This document shows, one piece after another, positions 24,528 through 32,755 of a DNA stretch of 37,500 bases. Source of the stretch: Limosilactobacillus balticus (GTDB lineage Bacteria > Bacillota > Bacilli > Lactobacillales > Lactobacillaceae). The first letter of the stretch is position 1. The number at the start of each line of letters is the position of its first letter. The notes beneath the pieces were generated by a model that was given only the letters and a program-made list of their open reading frames with translations, had not been told where the DNA came from and searched no databases. The translations under genes and the position numbers were made by a program. Location: assembly GCF_014145615.1 (NCBI RefSeq), contig NZ_JACIVH010000058.1, positions 1-37,500 on the forward strand, read 5' to 3'.

Positions 24528-25355
24528 TTACTTCCACCAAGTATCGTATGGAGCAATCGGTAAGTGACGCTTATGTTGAGTTCGCCGATACCAGCCTTCA
24601 ATTTTTTCAGCAGCTGCTTGCGAAACTTCACGACCTTCTAAATAGTCATCGATTTCATCATAACGAACACCAAGCGCTTCTTCATCGGGACGCATTGGTT
24701 TGTCTTCTTCCAAGTCAGCAGTTGGTGTTTTATCATAAAGCTTTGCCGGTGCTCCTAAGAATTGTAATAAGGCTTTTCCTTGTCGCTTATCCAATCCAGA
24801 AAGCGGCGTAATATCTGCACCACCATCCCCAAACTTAGTATAAAAACCAGTTACTGCTTCAGCGGCGTGGTCTGTTCCCACTACAGCTCCTTTGTTTTTT
24901 CCGCCAATCGCATATTGGACAATCATTCGTTCCCGGGCTTTAATGTTTCCCTTATTAAAATCGCTAATTGGCGTGCCTGCCTCATTTAAGGATGCCACCA
25001 TCGCATCAGTAGCCGCCTTAATATTAACCCGCATTATTTTATCAGGTTTAATAAAGTCATTAATTGCAAACATTGCGTCCGATTCATCAGCCTGCTCACC
25101 ATATGGAAGTCGGACTGCAATAAATTGGTATTCATTGTCGCCAGTCTCTTCCCGCAGCTTTTCGACGGCCAATTGTGAAAGTCGTCCCGCTAAACTTGAA
25201 TCTTGTCCGCCAGAAATTCCTAATACCAGGGTCTTCATCTTAGTGGTTTGGAGAAAATCACAGATGAACTGAACACGGTTAGTTACTTCTGCTTGGGGAT
25301 CAATTTGTGAGTTAACGCCTAATGCATTAATTATTTCTTCTTGATACTTTCGCAC
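24528..25355 (-). CDS. nadE: NAD+ synthase (ammonia-dependent type)
   Basis: NadE (275 aa) amidates nicotinic acid adenine dinucleotide to NAD+ with ATP. The PP-loop [15 protein letters not shown] (about 44-58) is intact, and [47 protein letters not shown] and the C-terminal [14 protein letters not shown] are family landmarks. No glutaminase domain is present. The start is GTG at 25355, behind AGAGGTAATCTGTA. It follows pncB by 12 bases, forming a niacin-salvage pair that ends in NAD. Confidence 0.97.
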   Translation of the reverse strand: MRKYQEEIINALGVNSQIDPQAEVTNRVQFICDFLQTTKMKTLVLGISGGQDSSLAGRLSQLAVEKLREETGDNEYQFIAVRLPYGEQADESDAMFAINDFIKPDKIMRVNIKAATDAMVASLNEAGTPISDFNKGNIKARERMIVQYAIGGKNKGAVVGTDHAAEAVTGFYTKFGDGGADITPLSGLDKRQGKALLQFLGAPAKLYDKTPTADLEEDKPMRPDEEALGVRYDEIDDYLEGREVSQAAAEKIEGWYRRTQHKRHLPIAPYDTWWK

Positions 25356-25367
25356 TACAGATTACCT

Positions 25368-26834
25368 CTACTTATTCAATGATTTAACATATTCATGAAC
25401 TTGGTGAATTAATTTAAGCTTATTATCATAGCATTTCTGTGATAAATCGACCGGATATACTTCTGGGTTTAAATCTCGTTTATATTCATCCCATAAAGCA
25501 TTTAAACTATCAAAACGGTGTTGACGGCTCTCCTCTAAGGTTGGTTCATTATAAACATACTTACCGTCTTGCCAGATTGGCTTTAGCATTGGCCGCGCAG
25601 TAAAATCCTCCACATCCTTTTGTTGGAGTGGGAAGTTAGGATTGAACATATTGAGTGATTTTTCATTACGCGGATCCTCATCAACTAAGGTAATATAATC
25701 CCCTTCACTCTTGTGGTCTGCACGATCGTTAATCCGCCACACTTGTTTTTTGCCGGGAGTTGACATTTTACCAACATTATTAGAGATCTTAATCGTATCA
25801 ACAAGTCGGCCATCTTCATCTTCAATAGCAACTAATTTATATACCGCTCCTAAAGTTGGTTGATCATAAGCAGTAATCAATTTGGTTCCAATGCCCCACG
25901 TATCAATCTTTGCTCCTTGCATTTGCAAATTTTGGATTGTCTTTTCATCTAGGCCATTAGACGCGATGATTTTTGCGTCTGGGAAACCAGCATCATCCAA
26001 CATTTTGCGTACTTTTTTAGATAAGTAAGCCATATCACCACTATCAATCCGGACCCCAATAAAGTTAATTTTATCACCAAATTCCTTGGCAACCTTAATT
26101 GCATTTGGAACCCCACTCTTTAAGGTATCAAAAGTATCCACAAGAAAGACACAATCATGATGAGTTTCTGCATATGCTTTAAATGCGTCATAATCATTCA
26201 TGTATACCTGCACAAGGGCATGGGCATGCGTTCCGGAGATCGGGATCCCAAATAATTTACCTGCACGGACGTTACTTGTAGCATCAAAACCACCAATGTA
26301 TGCTGCTCGCGTTCCCCACAAAGCCGCATCCAATTCCTGTGCCCTACGTGAGCCAAATTCCATTACAGTTTGGTTGCCGACAATCGACTTAATCCGTGAA
26401 GCTTTTGTCGCAATCATAATCTGATAATTAAGAATATTTAAAATTGCTGTTTCAATCAATTGTCCTTCAATAATCGGCGCATCAACTTGAATAATCGGTT
26501 CATGGTTAAATACCAAATCTCCTTCTTCAAAGCTGCTGATTGAACCCGTAAATTTAAAGTTACGTAAGTATTCTAAAAAGTCATCGTCAAATTGATTCGT
26601 AGACTTTAAATATTCAATGTCGCTATCAGTAAAATGTAATTGTTTCACATAGCGAATAATGTGATCTAACCCGGCAAAAACAGCGTACCCATTATCAAAT
26701 GGCATTTTACGAAAGAAAGCCTCAAAGACAGCACGACGGTTACCCATTCCTTTTTTCCAGTAGGTCTGCATCATACTCAATTCATACGCATCAGTATGAA
26801 GGGTAAGGCTATCATCCGGATAATCAAATTTCAT
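25368..26834 (-). CDS. pncB: nicotinate phosphoribosyltransferase
   Basis: A 488-aa enzyme making nicotinate mononucleotide from nicotinate, PRPP and ATP, the entry of niacin salvage. Visible are LTLHTDAYELSMMQTYWKKG (about 10-29), EFGSRRAQELDAALWGTRAAYIGGFDATSN with the catalytic-region His in the following GTHAHALVQ, and VRIDSGDMAYLSKK. The ATG at 26834 follows AGAGGAATTATACTA; the earlier TTG in frame is rejected. pncB-nadE without de novo genes suggests niacin dependence, as usual in lactobacilli. It lies 61 bases behind a GntR gene. Confidence 0.97.
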   Translation of the reverse strand: MKFDYPDDSLTLHTDAYELSMMQTYWKKGMGNRRAVFEAFFRKMPFDNGYAVFAGLDHIIRYVKQLHFTDSDIEYLKSTNQFDDDFLEYLRNFKFTGSISSFEEGDLVFNHEPIIQVDAPIIEGQLIETAILNILNYQIMIATKASRIKSIVGNQTVMEFGSRRAQELDAALWGTRAAYIGGFDATSNVRAGKLFGIPISGTHAHALVQVYMNDYDAFKAYAETHHDCVFLVDTFDTLKSGVPNAIKVAKEFGDKINFIGVRIDSGDMAYLSKKVRKMLDDAGFPDAKIIASNGLDEKTIQNLQMQGAKIDTWGIGTKLITAYDQPTLGAVYKLVAIEDEDGRLVDTIKISNNVGKMSTPGKKQVWRINDRADHKSEGDYITLVDEDPRNEKSLNMFNPNFPLQQKDVEDFTARPMLKPIWQDGKYVYNEPTLEESRQHRFDSLNALWDEYKRDLNPEVYPVDLSQKCYDNKLKLIHQVHEYVKSLNK

Positions 26835-26895
26835 TAGTATAATTCCTCTCAAAAGTAATATTATTAATCAGTATTGTAACATGGATTTGTCTTGA

Positions 26896-27597
26896 TTACT
26901 TTTCAAAGACAAATTCAAACCGCGATCCAACATATTGAGTGTGGACATATTCAAATGGACGACCATCTTGTAAGTAAGATAATTGGGTCATTCGTAAGAG
27001 AGCATCCCCTCGCTTAATCTGCAAGTAGTTAGCAATCTTTTCTGTCGCCTTCGTTGCTGAAATATGCTGGGTTGCATGACCAGGATAAAGGTTTGCCTTT
27101 TTTTCTAGTGTCCGATAAAAAGACGTGGTAATTTCTTCCTTACTAAATTTTTGAACAAGGTTAGCAGGAACAGTTGCAATTTCATAACAAATTGGCACAT
27201 CATTTCCATAACGAACCCGTTCCATTCGTAAAACCTGTTCATCTGGGGCTAACTTTAGTTTTTCAACCTCTGTTTGCGAGGGGATCGTCAAGTGGTAAGA
27301 AATCGTCTTACTAGCAGCTTTCTTCCCTGTCGCATGCATTAATTCAGTAAAGCTCGTTATTCCTGACATTTTTTCTTGAACTTTACGATTTGCGACAAAA
27401 GTTCCGGAACCAACTCTTCGCTCAAGAATTCCTTCATCAACCAATGCTTGAATTGCTTGCCGGAGAGTCATTCGACTGACACCGAAGTCATTAGCGAGTT
27501 CGCGTTCAGCAGGAATTTTATCGCCAACTTTCCACTCACCATCTTCAATGTTTTGTCTTAACTGATTGTGAATTTGAATATAAACAGGTGAACTCAT
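26896..27597 (-). CDS. GntR family regulator, HutC subfamily (UTRA domain)
   Basis: A 233-aa repressor-type protein. The winged HTH fills about residues 1-70 (KIPAERELANDFGVSRMTLR, then ILERRVGSGTFVA) and a UTRA effector domain follows (about 90-230, ending PFEYVHTQYVGSRFEF). HutC-type regulators sense sugars, amino sugars or histidine-pathway compounds; the effector here cannot be read. The ATG follows AAGGAGGAAAGAAA. The upstream promoter overlaps TTGGTCTAGA, a half-match to the operator used by NagR/DasR-type members, which suggests autoregulation. No sugar gene is adjacent. Confidence 0.93.
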   Translation of the reverse strand: MSSPVYIQIHNQLRQNIEDGEWKVGDKIPAERELANDFGVSRMTLRQAIQALVDEGILERRVGSGTFVANRKVQEKMSGITSFTELMHATGKKAASKTISYHLTIPSQTEVEKLKLAPDEQVLRMERVRYGNDVPICYEIATVPANLVQKFSKEEITTSFYRTLEKKANLYPGHATQHISATKATEKIANYLQIKRGDALLRMTQLSYLQDGRPFEYVHTQYVGSRFEFVFEK

Positions 27598-27637
27598 TTT
27601 CTTTCCTCCTTACGCCATAGACATTGCGCATGTGTAT

Positions 27638-27670
27638 ATTTTACACCATCCCAAAAATCTAGACCAATTT
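27638..27670 (-). promoter_or_regulatory. promoter and candidate operator of the GntR gene
   Basis: Minus strand TTGGTC (27667-27662), 18 bases, TAAAAT (27643-27638). The -35 is embedded in ATTGGTCTAGAT (27668-27657), similar to the TGGTCTAGACCA core of HutC-type operators but with a poor right half. Confidence 0.45.
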
Positions 27671-27695
27671 CTTAAAATATCACCAAAAGATTAAT

Positions 27696-27745
27696 AAAAA
27701 TTAGAGACCGTGGAAAGTCACTTTCTTCCCCAGTCTCTAATTTTT
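27696..27745. terminator. terminator behind the racemase gene, bidirectional in form
   Basis: AAAAATTAGAGAC (27696-27708) pairs with GTCTCTAATTTTT (27733-27745), with an inner imperfect CGTGGAAAG/CTTTCTTCCCC-type extension. On the minus strand it is followed by TTTTTATT. Its outer arm includes the racemase stop codon. Confidence 0.85.
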
Positions 27746-28463
27746 AATTTTTATTATTTTGTCGTAATTTCAATGCTCGTTCAAGGGAGCGATCAACAAT
27801 AATTGATTGCGAATCAGCAACAGGGTATGTAGTTTCAGGATCCATCTCTTCCGCAAAAGATAATTCAGTACAACCTAAAACGACTACATCTGCTCCTTGT
27901 TCTTCAATCATTTTCCGCACTAGCTCATGATACTTGTTGCCATCAGAATGACCAGCCTCTTTAATATCATGGTAAATCAAGTCTTCTGTCATCTCGGCAA
28001 TCTCAGGAGTAGGCTTGATAAGTTCATACCCAGCCTTCTCAATATAAGGATCATATAAGTTAGCTGCCAAAGTTCCCTTAGTGGCTAATAGACCAACCCG
28101 CTTTGCATCCGGCTTAATCTTCTTTATCTCATTAACTGTTTCTTGCAACATGTTGAGAATTGGAATTTCCGTTGCTGCCTGTAACTTATCAAAAGAGTAA
28201 TGAGCTGTATTACAAATTAAGACAAAGAATGCAGGATTCAAAAGGCTTTGCTGTTTAATATCTTCAATCAGGGCCGCATTAGGATCTGGTTGACTATGAT
28301 CAAGAATCCATGTAGTACGATCAGGAACGGTTGCATGGTTAACAACTAAATAGTTTAAGTAATCTTGATCACGATGGATTGGCGTTCTCTTATCTAACAG
28401 ACGTACATAACTTTCTGTTGCCAGCGTCCCCATTCCACCTAAAATTGTAAAAAATTGTTGCAT
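27744..28463 (-). CDS. aspartate/glutamate racemase family protein
   Basis: A 239-aa PLP-independent racemase. The two catalytic cysteines are in FVLICNTAHYSF (about residue 84) and VVVLGCTELSFAEE (about 196), and the N-terminal FTILGGMGTLATESY is typical of aspartate racemases. Predicted reaction is L-Asp to D-Asp, with a cytoplasmic location. It starts 33 bases behind an AspT-like antiporter gene in the same orientation, so transport and racemisation of aspartate are probably linked. Glutamate or another acidic substrate cannot be excluded. Confidence 0.88.
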   Translation of the reverse strand: MQQFFTILGGMGTLATESYVRLLDKRTPIHRDQDYLNYLVVNHATVPDRTTWILDHSQPDPNAALIEDIKQQSLLNPAFFVLICNTAHYSFDKLQAATEIPILNMLQETVNEIKKIKPDAKRVGLLATKGTLAANLYDPYIEKAGYELIKPTPEIAEMTEDLIYHDIKEAGHSDGNKYHELVRKMIEEQGADVVVLGCTELSFAEEMDPETTYPVADSQSIIVDRSLERALKLRQNNKN

Positions 28464-28496
28464 TATAATTTTGCACGCCCTTTCTAAGCAAATAAA

Positions 28497-30146
28497 TTAT
28501 GATAGTAGCGCCACAAAAATCGGCCCTAGTAATGTAATTCCAATATTACCAACTACAAACGCCGGAGTAAAGGCAGCCGCATAATATGCTCCACCTTCCG
28601 GACCTGCCTTTTGCGAAATCTCATTCATGGCTGCTGCAATCGTTCCTGAACCAGTTAACGCGCCAATTAAAGCAAGAGGTTCCATCTTCAATATATAGCG
28701 CCCAAAGAACAGCGTTAGCAAATGTGGCATTATCGAAATCATCGCCCCAACAAATAAAACCCCGATACCTAACGACTTAATTGCACTTGTAAATGCTTGA
28801 GCTGATTGCAAACCAACTGTCCCCACAAAAAGCGTTAGCCCAAAACTCTGAAGAAAACTAGTTACCGTTACAGGGATTGATTTACGATCACGGTGACGTT
28901 CAATCCATGAACTCAGGATTAACCCCATAATTAAAGCCGCCGTTCCATTCCCTAGTTGCAAAGGAATACTGTTTAATTTTATCCCGATAATTCCTAAAAG
29001 GGAAGCACAACCGATTCCTAAAGAAAATAAAGAATAATTCATTGCTGTATCTGCAGCTTTCCAGCGCCCCATCTTTTTCAAGATTGCCTTTGTTCGCGAA
29101 GTATTACCGGTTAATGAAATCACATCTCCTGGCCGCAACTGGTTAATTAACTGTTGGTTCCCACTAACCGGGTCTTGAATATTTACAAAGACCCCATGTT
29201 GACGCAAAATTGCTAATTCACCTGGTTTAAAGTTTTTCCCTAAAACAAAGGCTCGTTCACGCGGCGCATTTGTGGGGGTCAACACTTCCGTTAAGCCTGG
29301 TACTCGCATCAACCGATCGAAATGAACGGCATAACCAATAACAGTTAGCAAATCACCAGCCTGCAATTGATATTCAAGGTGGTCAGTCATTTTACCATCA
29401 TGAAAAGCAGCTAACCCAATAATCCGGTAATTAGATCGCCGATTAAATTCCTCAAGCGTCTTACTAACAAGTGGCGAATCATCTGCAATGCGATAGGTTC
29501 GTCGCCAAGTTGGATTAGGGTTTTTAGCATGAAAGTGGTAATGGTCAGCCATTTTGGGTCCTTGTTCAGCAATCGAAATCCCCAAAATTTTAGGGGCTAG
29601 GTCACGTAAAAAGATAATTACCCCTAATGTTCCAAAAACGTATGTTAAAGCATAAGCAACCGGGAGCTGAGCCTCATAAGTTGCCTTAACGCTTTGACTA
29701 ACAGGCAATGACCCAATCGTTTGCAACGAACTGGCAACGGTAGCTGACTGGGTGAGGGCTCCTGAAATAACACCGGCAGCGATCCCTGGTCCAATCTTAA
29801 AGGCAGAAAAAAGACTCCACCCAACAAAGAACGCAACAAGCATCCAGAAAATACTAGCGATTAAAATGCGAACCCCAAATAATTTCAAACTAACTAACAA
29901 CTGGGGCCCGATCCGATAACCAACAGAGAACATGAAGGCGCCAAAGAAAATCGTTCCCAACATTTCATCCCGAGGAAAACTCCCAATCTGCCCCACGATT
30001 AAGGTCACAATTAAAGTTCCCACCGTTGCCCCAATATTAAATTTACCCGCAATTTTATAATTTCCAATTAAAAAGCCAATTGCAAGACAAATAAACAGCG
30101 TAAAAACCTGATTGCTCACCATAAAGTGAACGATAGAATGTATCAT
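28497..30146 (-). CDS. aspT: AspT-type aspartate:alanine exchanger family transporter
   Basis: A 549-aa membrane antiporter of the AAEx family. The N-terminal half has about five helices with RDEMLGTIFFGAFMFSVGYRIGPQ (about 59-82) and GVISGALTQSATVASSLQ. Two RCK/TrkA-C-like domains fill the central cytoplasmic part (about 205-285 and 290-365), and a second membrane half holds ALTGSGTIAAAMNEISQKAG. In Tetragenococcus AspT exchanges Asp for Ala, with a decarboxylase generating proton motive force. No decarboxylase is here; the partner is a racemase. The SD is weak (AAAGAAAGTG). An inverted repeat at 30177-30212 lies upstream. Confidence 0.85.
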   Translation of the reverse strand: MIHSIVHFMVSNQVFTLFICLAIGFLIGNYKIAGKFNIGATVGTLIVTLIVGQIGSFPRDEMLGTIFFGAFMFSVGYRIGPQLLVSLKLFGVRILIASIFWMLVAFFVGWSLFSAFKIGPGIAAGVISGALTQSATVASSLQTIGSLPVSQSVKATYEAQLPVAYALTYVFGTLGVIIFLRDLAPKILGISIAEQGPKMADHYHFHAKNPNPTWRRTYRIADDSPLVSKTLEEFNRRSNYRIIGLAAFHDGKMTDHLEYQLQAGDLLTVIGYAVHFDRLMRVPGLTEVLTPTNAPRERAFVLGKNFKPGELAILRQHGVFVNIQDPVSGNQQLINQLRPGDVISLTGNTSRTKAILKKMGRWKAADTAMNYSLFSLGIGCASLLGIIGIKLNSIPLQLGNGTAALIMGLILSSWIERHRDRKSIPVTVTSFLQSFGLTLFVGTVGLQSAQAFTSAIKSLGIGVLFVGAMISIMPHLLTLFFGRYILKMEPLALIGALTGSGTIAAAMNEISQKAGPEGGAYYAAAFTPAFVVGNIGITLLGPIFVALLS

Positions 30147-30176
30147 TTTAACTTATAGTCACTTTCTTTAAAAACC

Positions 30177-30212
30177 TGTAATAACTTGTATTAATCAAGC
30201 CACATTATTACA
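30177..30212. repeat. two-part inverted repeat upstream of aspT
   Basis: TGTAATAA-CTTG (30177-30188), seven-base centre TATTAAT, then CAAG (30196-30199), five bases, TTATTACA (30205-30212). Both arm pairs are perfect. No T tract follows on either strand, so it looks like an operator or a leader hairpin for aspT-racemase rather than a terminator of the exporter gene. Confidence 0.5.
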
Positions 30213-30236
30213 TTCTTGTCAGGCTAATTCAACTAC

Positions 30237-31637
30237 TTATTGAGAAATACTTTTCTTCTTTTGTTGCATGCGATAGTTAGTAACCATTGTTAACAAAGTA
30301 GTGATTGCCAAAACACCTAATAAGATAAAGTCAAATCGTCCTCCAGCATAGGTACGTCCCATCAGTGAGCCACTGTTGCCCATTTGGAATAAAGCAATTG
30401 TGGAGGCAAGGAGACTTGTCCCCAGTGAGCCGGCAAATTGTTGGACCATATTAAAAATTGAGTTTACATCGGGGGCATTTTGTGGTTGAACCAACATTGA
30501 AGCATTGGAAATTGTATTAGAAAAAGCAAAATTAAAACCAATTCGTAAAACAACAAAGAAGAGCATTATTAGTAGTGGTGTTAAGTGACGTTGGAAAATA
30601 CCAAAGCAGCTTGTTCCAATAACTAACAGAATTCCCCCGGAAATAACTGGCGTAGCAAAACCATAACGATCAGCCAAAGTTCCGGCAAATGGCGAGATAA
30701 AAGCACCGATTAATGACCCCGGAAATAAAATAAGACCCGCGACAATTGCCGAAGAGTGCAAAACATATTGAACGTAAATAGGAATAACAAGCGAAATCCC
30801 AATATTAATAAACTGTAAATTAAAATAAGTGACAGTTGATAGACGTAATGGGACAACCTTAAATACCTTTAAGTCAAACAATTCTGATTTACCATGATTA
30901 TTGATATAGATAAAGGCGCTAAAGAAAATAATTGCTACCAATAATAAAAGCCAAAATTGCTTTCCAACACCTTGTTTTCCAATTGAAGAAACGGCACTAA
31001 TTATACTAATAAGGGCAATTGCCAGTGTAATTAAGCTTCCATAACTAAATGCTTTATCATTTCCAAGCGGTTTATTACGAATAAAAAGTTGGCCACATAC
31101 AAGACTAATCAAAACAATTGGTAGTAAAATCCAAAAGATCATCCGCCATGATAGCATTTCTGAAACGACCCCACCATATGTTGGCCCCAGCGCTGGTGCA
31201 AACGAAATAACCATTGCAGCCATTCCAGTCATCATGCCAATTCTTTCACGCGGAATCTCCGTAAAAATTAAATGGAACATGATTGGCGTTGCTAACCCAG
31301 TAGCAATCGCTTGAATCAATCTCCCCGTTAACAAAATAGGAAAATTACCAGTCAAAGCACACATCAAGTCACCAATAATGAAAAATGATACTGCAAATAA
31401 GTGTAACCAACGTGCTTGATACTGGCGTAATAGATAGGCAGTTGTCCCCATCGTAATTGTTACCATCAATAAATAACCAGTTGTAATCCACTGAATAACA
31501 TCAAGCGAGACGTTAAACTGTGCAGATAATTCTGGATATGTGACATTCATCGATGTTTCATTCAAAATTCCGATAAACGTTAGTAATGCAAGGGAACCAA
31601 TTGCGAGATAAATACGTGAATAGTTTTTTTCTGCCAT
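30237..31637 (-). CDS. EmrB/QacA-type multidrug MFS transporter (DHA2)
   Basis: A 466-aa major facilitator with about 13-14 membrane helices. The N-terminal segment (GILNETSMNVTYPELSAQFN) and motif C PALGPTYGGVVSE (about 150-162), which marks drug:proton antiporters, are present, as is QWITTGYLLMVT near residue 50. The substrate is unknown. The ATG follows AAAGGAGGAAGCGGAAAGCA. A terminator hairpin ends directly in front of this SD, and the only visible promoter lies upstream of the hairpin, so expression may depend on read-through. Confidence 0.9.
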   Translation of the reverse strand: MAEKNYSRIYLAIGSLALLTFIGILNETSMNVTYPELSAQFNVSLDVIQWITTGYLLMVTITMGTTAYLLRQYQARWLHLFAVSFFIIGDLMCALTGNFPILLTGRLIQAIATGLATPIMFHLIFTEIPRERIGMMTGMAAMVISFAPALGPTYGGVVSEMLSWRMIFWILLPIVLISLVCGQLFIRNKPLGNDKAFSYGSLITLAIALISIISAVSSIGKQGVGKQFWLLLLVAIIFFSAFIYINNHGKSELFDLKVFKVVPLRLSTVTYFNLQFINIGISLVIPIYVQYVLHSSAIVAGLILFPGSLIGAFISPFAGTLADRYGFATPVISGGILLVIGTSCFGIFQRHLTPLLIMLFFVVLRIGFNFAFSNTISNASMLVQPQNAPDVNSIFNMVQQFAGSLGTSLLASTIALFQMGNSGSLMGRTYAGGRFDFILLGVLAITTLLTMVTNYRMQQKKKSISQ

Positions 31638-31659
31638 TGCTTTCCGCTTCCTCCTTTAA

Positions 31660-31705
31660 ATCAAAATAAAAAGAGCCACGGTGATAAAAACTCCACCACA
31701 GCTCT
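31660..31705 (-). terminator. terminator-like hairpin directly before the exporter SD
   Basis: Minus strand AGAGCTGTGGTG (31705-31694) pairs with CACCGTGGCTCT (31683-31672), 12 pairs including three G-U, ten-base loop, then TTTTTATTTTGA running into the SD. It either ends the upstream 214-aa gene's transcript or attenuates the exporter. Confidence 0.8.
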
Positions 31706-31719
31706 GCAATAACGATTTA

Positions 31720-31749
31720 ATTCTACCAAGGAAGCAGAACGAAAGTCAA
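31720..31749 (-). promoter_or_regulatory. promoter placed just upstream of the hairpin
   Basis: Minus strand TTGACT (31749-31744), 18 bases, TAGAAT (31725-31720). The predicted start near 31713 puts the hairpin at the very 5' end of the exporter mRNA. Confidence 0.55.
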
Positions 31750-31754
31750 CGTTA

Positions 31755-32399
31755 TTATTTTTCTGCTAATTGCTTTAACCAGTCTCTCGTTTTCTCATCC
31801 AGATTAGGGGCAATCTTAAATCCGAATGGTGCCAATAACAACCGCACCTTCTCCCATTCAATCGTCTGATCATGATAGATCGTTGTTAGCATCATTGTCG
31901 CCATCTGATCTTTCTTATTCTGATCAACTCCTGGCTGATTAATAAACGTAATTGCAGTAATCTTTCTTGCTAATAATTTTGCAATTAACGTCTCCATTTC
32001 CTGGATTGTGACTAGGTGCTTAATTCGTAGACGTTTTTCTAACGGAACTCCAGGAAGTTCTTTTTGTAAAAACTTTTGAAGCAAATCCCATTCTCCTAAA
32101 ATTTCTGGATAGAATTGCCAAGGTACCCGAGCATTAAGACTCGCTAGTAAATTTGGAATGATCGCCTGTAAATCCCCATCATTTTCTTGTAAGGAATCAC
32201 AAATTTCAATCAAGAAGCGTTGAACAGTTTCTTGAGCCCTAGATTGAACCCTCTTCTTAGCTGTTAAAGCAAAGCGAACCACTAGGAAGTCTGTTAACTG
32301 TTCATCATCAATGATTGCACCCGTCGCATTGCGTTTCACCTTGAAATCATTTAGTTGTTTAGTTCGCATGCTTTTGGCAAAATGACCTTGTTTAGGCAT
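31755..32399 (-). CDS. protein of unknown function (214 aa)
   Basis: I do not recognise this 214-aa protein. It is soluble, without signal peptide or membrane helix. The N-terminus is basic (MPKQGHFAKSMRTKQLNDFK), and the rest looks all-helical with charged and Leu-rich stretches (VPLEKRLRIKHLVTIQEMET near 120-140; TRDWLKQLAEK at the end). No Cys occurs after residue 70, and no catalytic motif is visible. The SD AAAGGAATGACAGCTA supports the start. It lies behind tRNA-Tyr/tRNA-Gln and their terminator, with no clear promoter of its own in the 46-base gap, and before the exporter gene. Confidence 0.75.
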   Translation of the reverse strand: MPKQGHFAKSMRTKQLNDFKVKRNATGAIIDDEQLTDFLVVRFALTAKKRVQSRAQETVQRFLIEICDSLQENDGDLQAIIPNLLASLNARVPWQFYPEILGEWDLLQKFLQKELPGVPLEKRLRIKHLVTIQEMETLIAKLLARKITAITFINQPGVDQNKKDQMATMMLTTIYHDQTIEWEKVRLLLAPFGFKIAPNLDEKTRDWLKQLAEK

Positions 32400-32445
32400 T
32401 AGCTGTCATTCCTTTTTTATATAACTTAAAATTTTTGAACTAGAA

Positions 32446-32479
32446 AAGGCTAAGAAAAACAGACGTTTTTCTTAGCCTT
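32446..32479 (-). terminator. terminator behind tRNA-Tyr/tRNA-Gln
   Basis: Minus strand AAGGCTAAGAAAAAC (32479-32465) pairs perfectly with GTTTTTCTTAGCCTT (32460-32446), four-base loop, followed by TTCTAGTTC. The stem is strong; the T tract is short. Confidence 0.75.
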
Positions 32480-32489
32480 CCAATAACAG

Positions 32490-32561
32490 TTGGGCTAGCT
32501 GGATTCGAACCAGCGCATGACGGTACCAAAAACCGTTGCCTTACCGCTTGGCTATAGCCCA
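32490..32561 (-). tRNA. tRNA-Gln (anticodon TTG)
   Basis: A 72-nt tRNA. Acceptor TGGGCTA pairs with TAGCCCA, discriminator A, no encoded CCA. The anticodon stem ACGGT/ACCGT encloses TTTTGGT, giving TTG. It is cotranscribed behind tRNA-Tyr (ten-base spacer). Confidence 0.97.
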
Positions 32562-32571
32562 ATAATAAAGA

Positions 32572-32654
32572 TGGAGGAGGGTGGATTCGAACCGCCGAAC
32601 CCGAAGGAACGGTTTTACAGACCGTCGCGTTTAACCAGACTTCGCTACTCCTCC
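32572..32654 (-). tRNA. tRNA-Tyr (anticodon GTA)
   Basis: An 83-nt class II tRNA with long variable arm. Acceptor GGAGGAG pairs with CTCCTCC, discriminator A. The anticodon stem ACGGT/ACCGT encloses CTGTAAA, giving GTA. T arm GGCGGTTCGAATCCACC is normal. Confidence 0.97.
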
Positions 32655-32698
32655 AAGAAGTTGCTTGATTAAATATTTCGTATCAATCAACGTTTATT

Positions 32699-32727
32699 AT
32701 AATACCTAATTTCCAACCTCATTGCAA
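32699..32727 (-). promoter_or_regulatory. promoter of tRNA-Tyr/tRNA-Gln
   Basis: Minus strand TTGCAA (32727-32722), 17 bases, TATTAT (32704-32699), about 45 bases upstream of tRNA-Tyr. Confidence 0.7.
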
Positions 32728-32755
32728 GTGTTTTTCTCGATTTTTTTGAAAAAAG

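Noticed and set aside
24497-25272. Plus-strand frames opposite nadE
   Set aside because: Antisense shadows of a gene with complete NAD synthase motifs.
32440-32660. CRISPR-like repeats suggested by two similar anticodon-stem sequences
   Set aside because: The shared ACGGT/ACCGT strings are tRNA stems of tRNA-Gln and tRNA-Tyr; no regular repeat-spacer pattern exists anywhere in the window.
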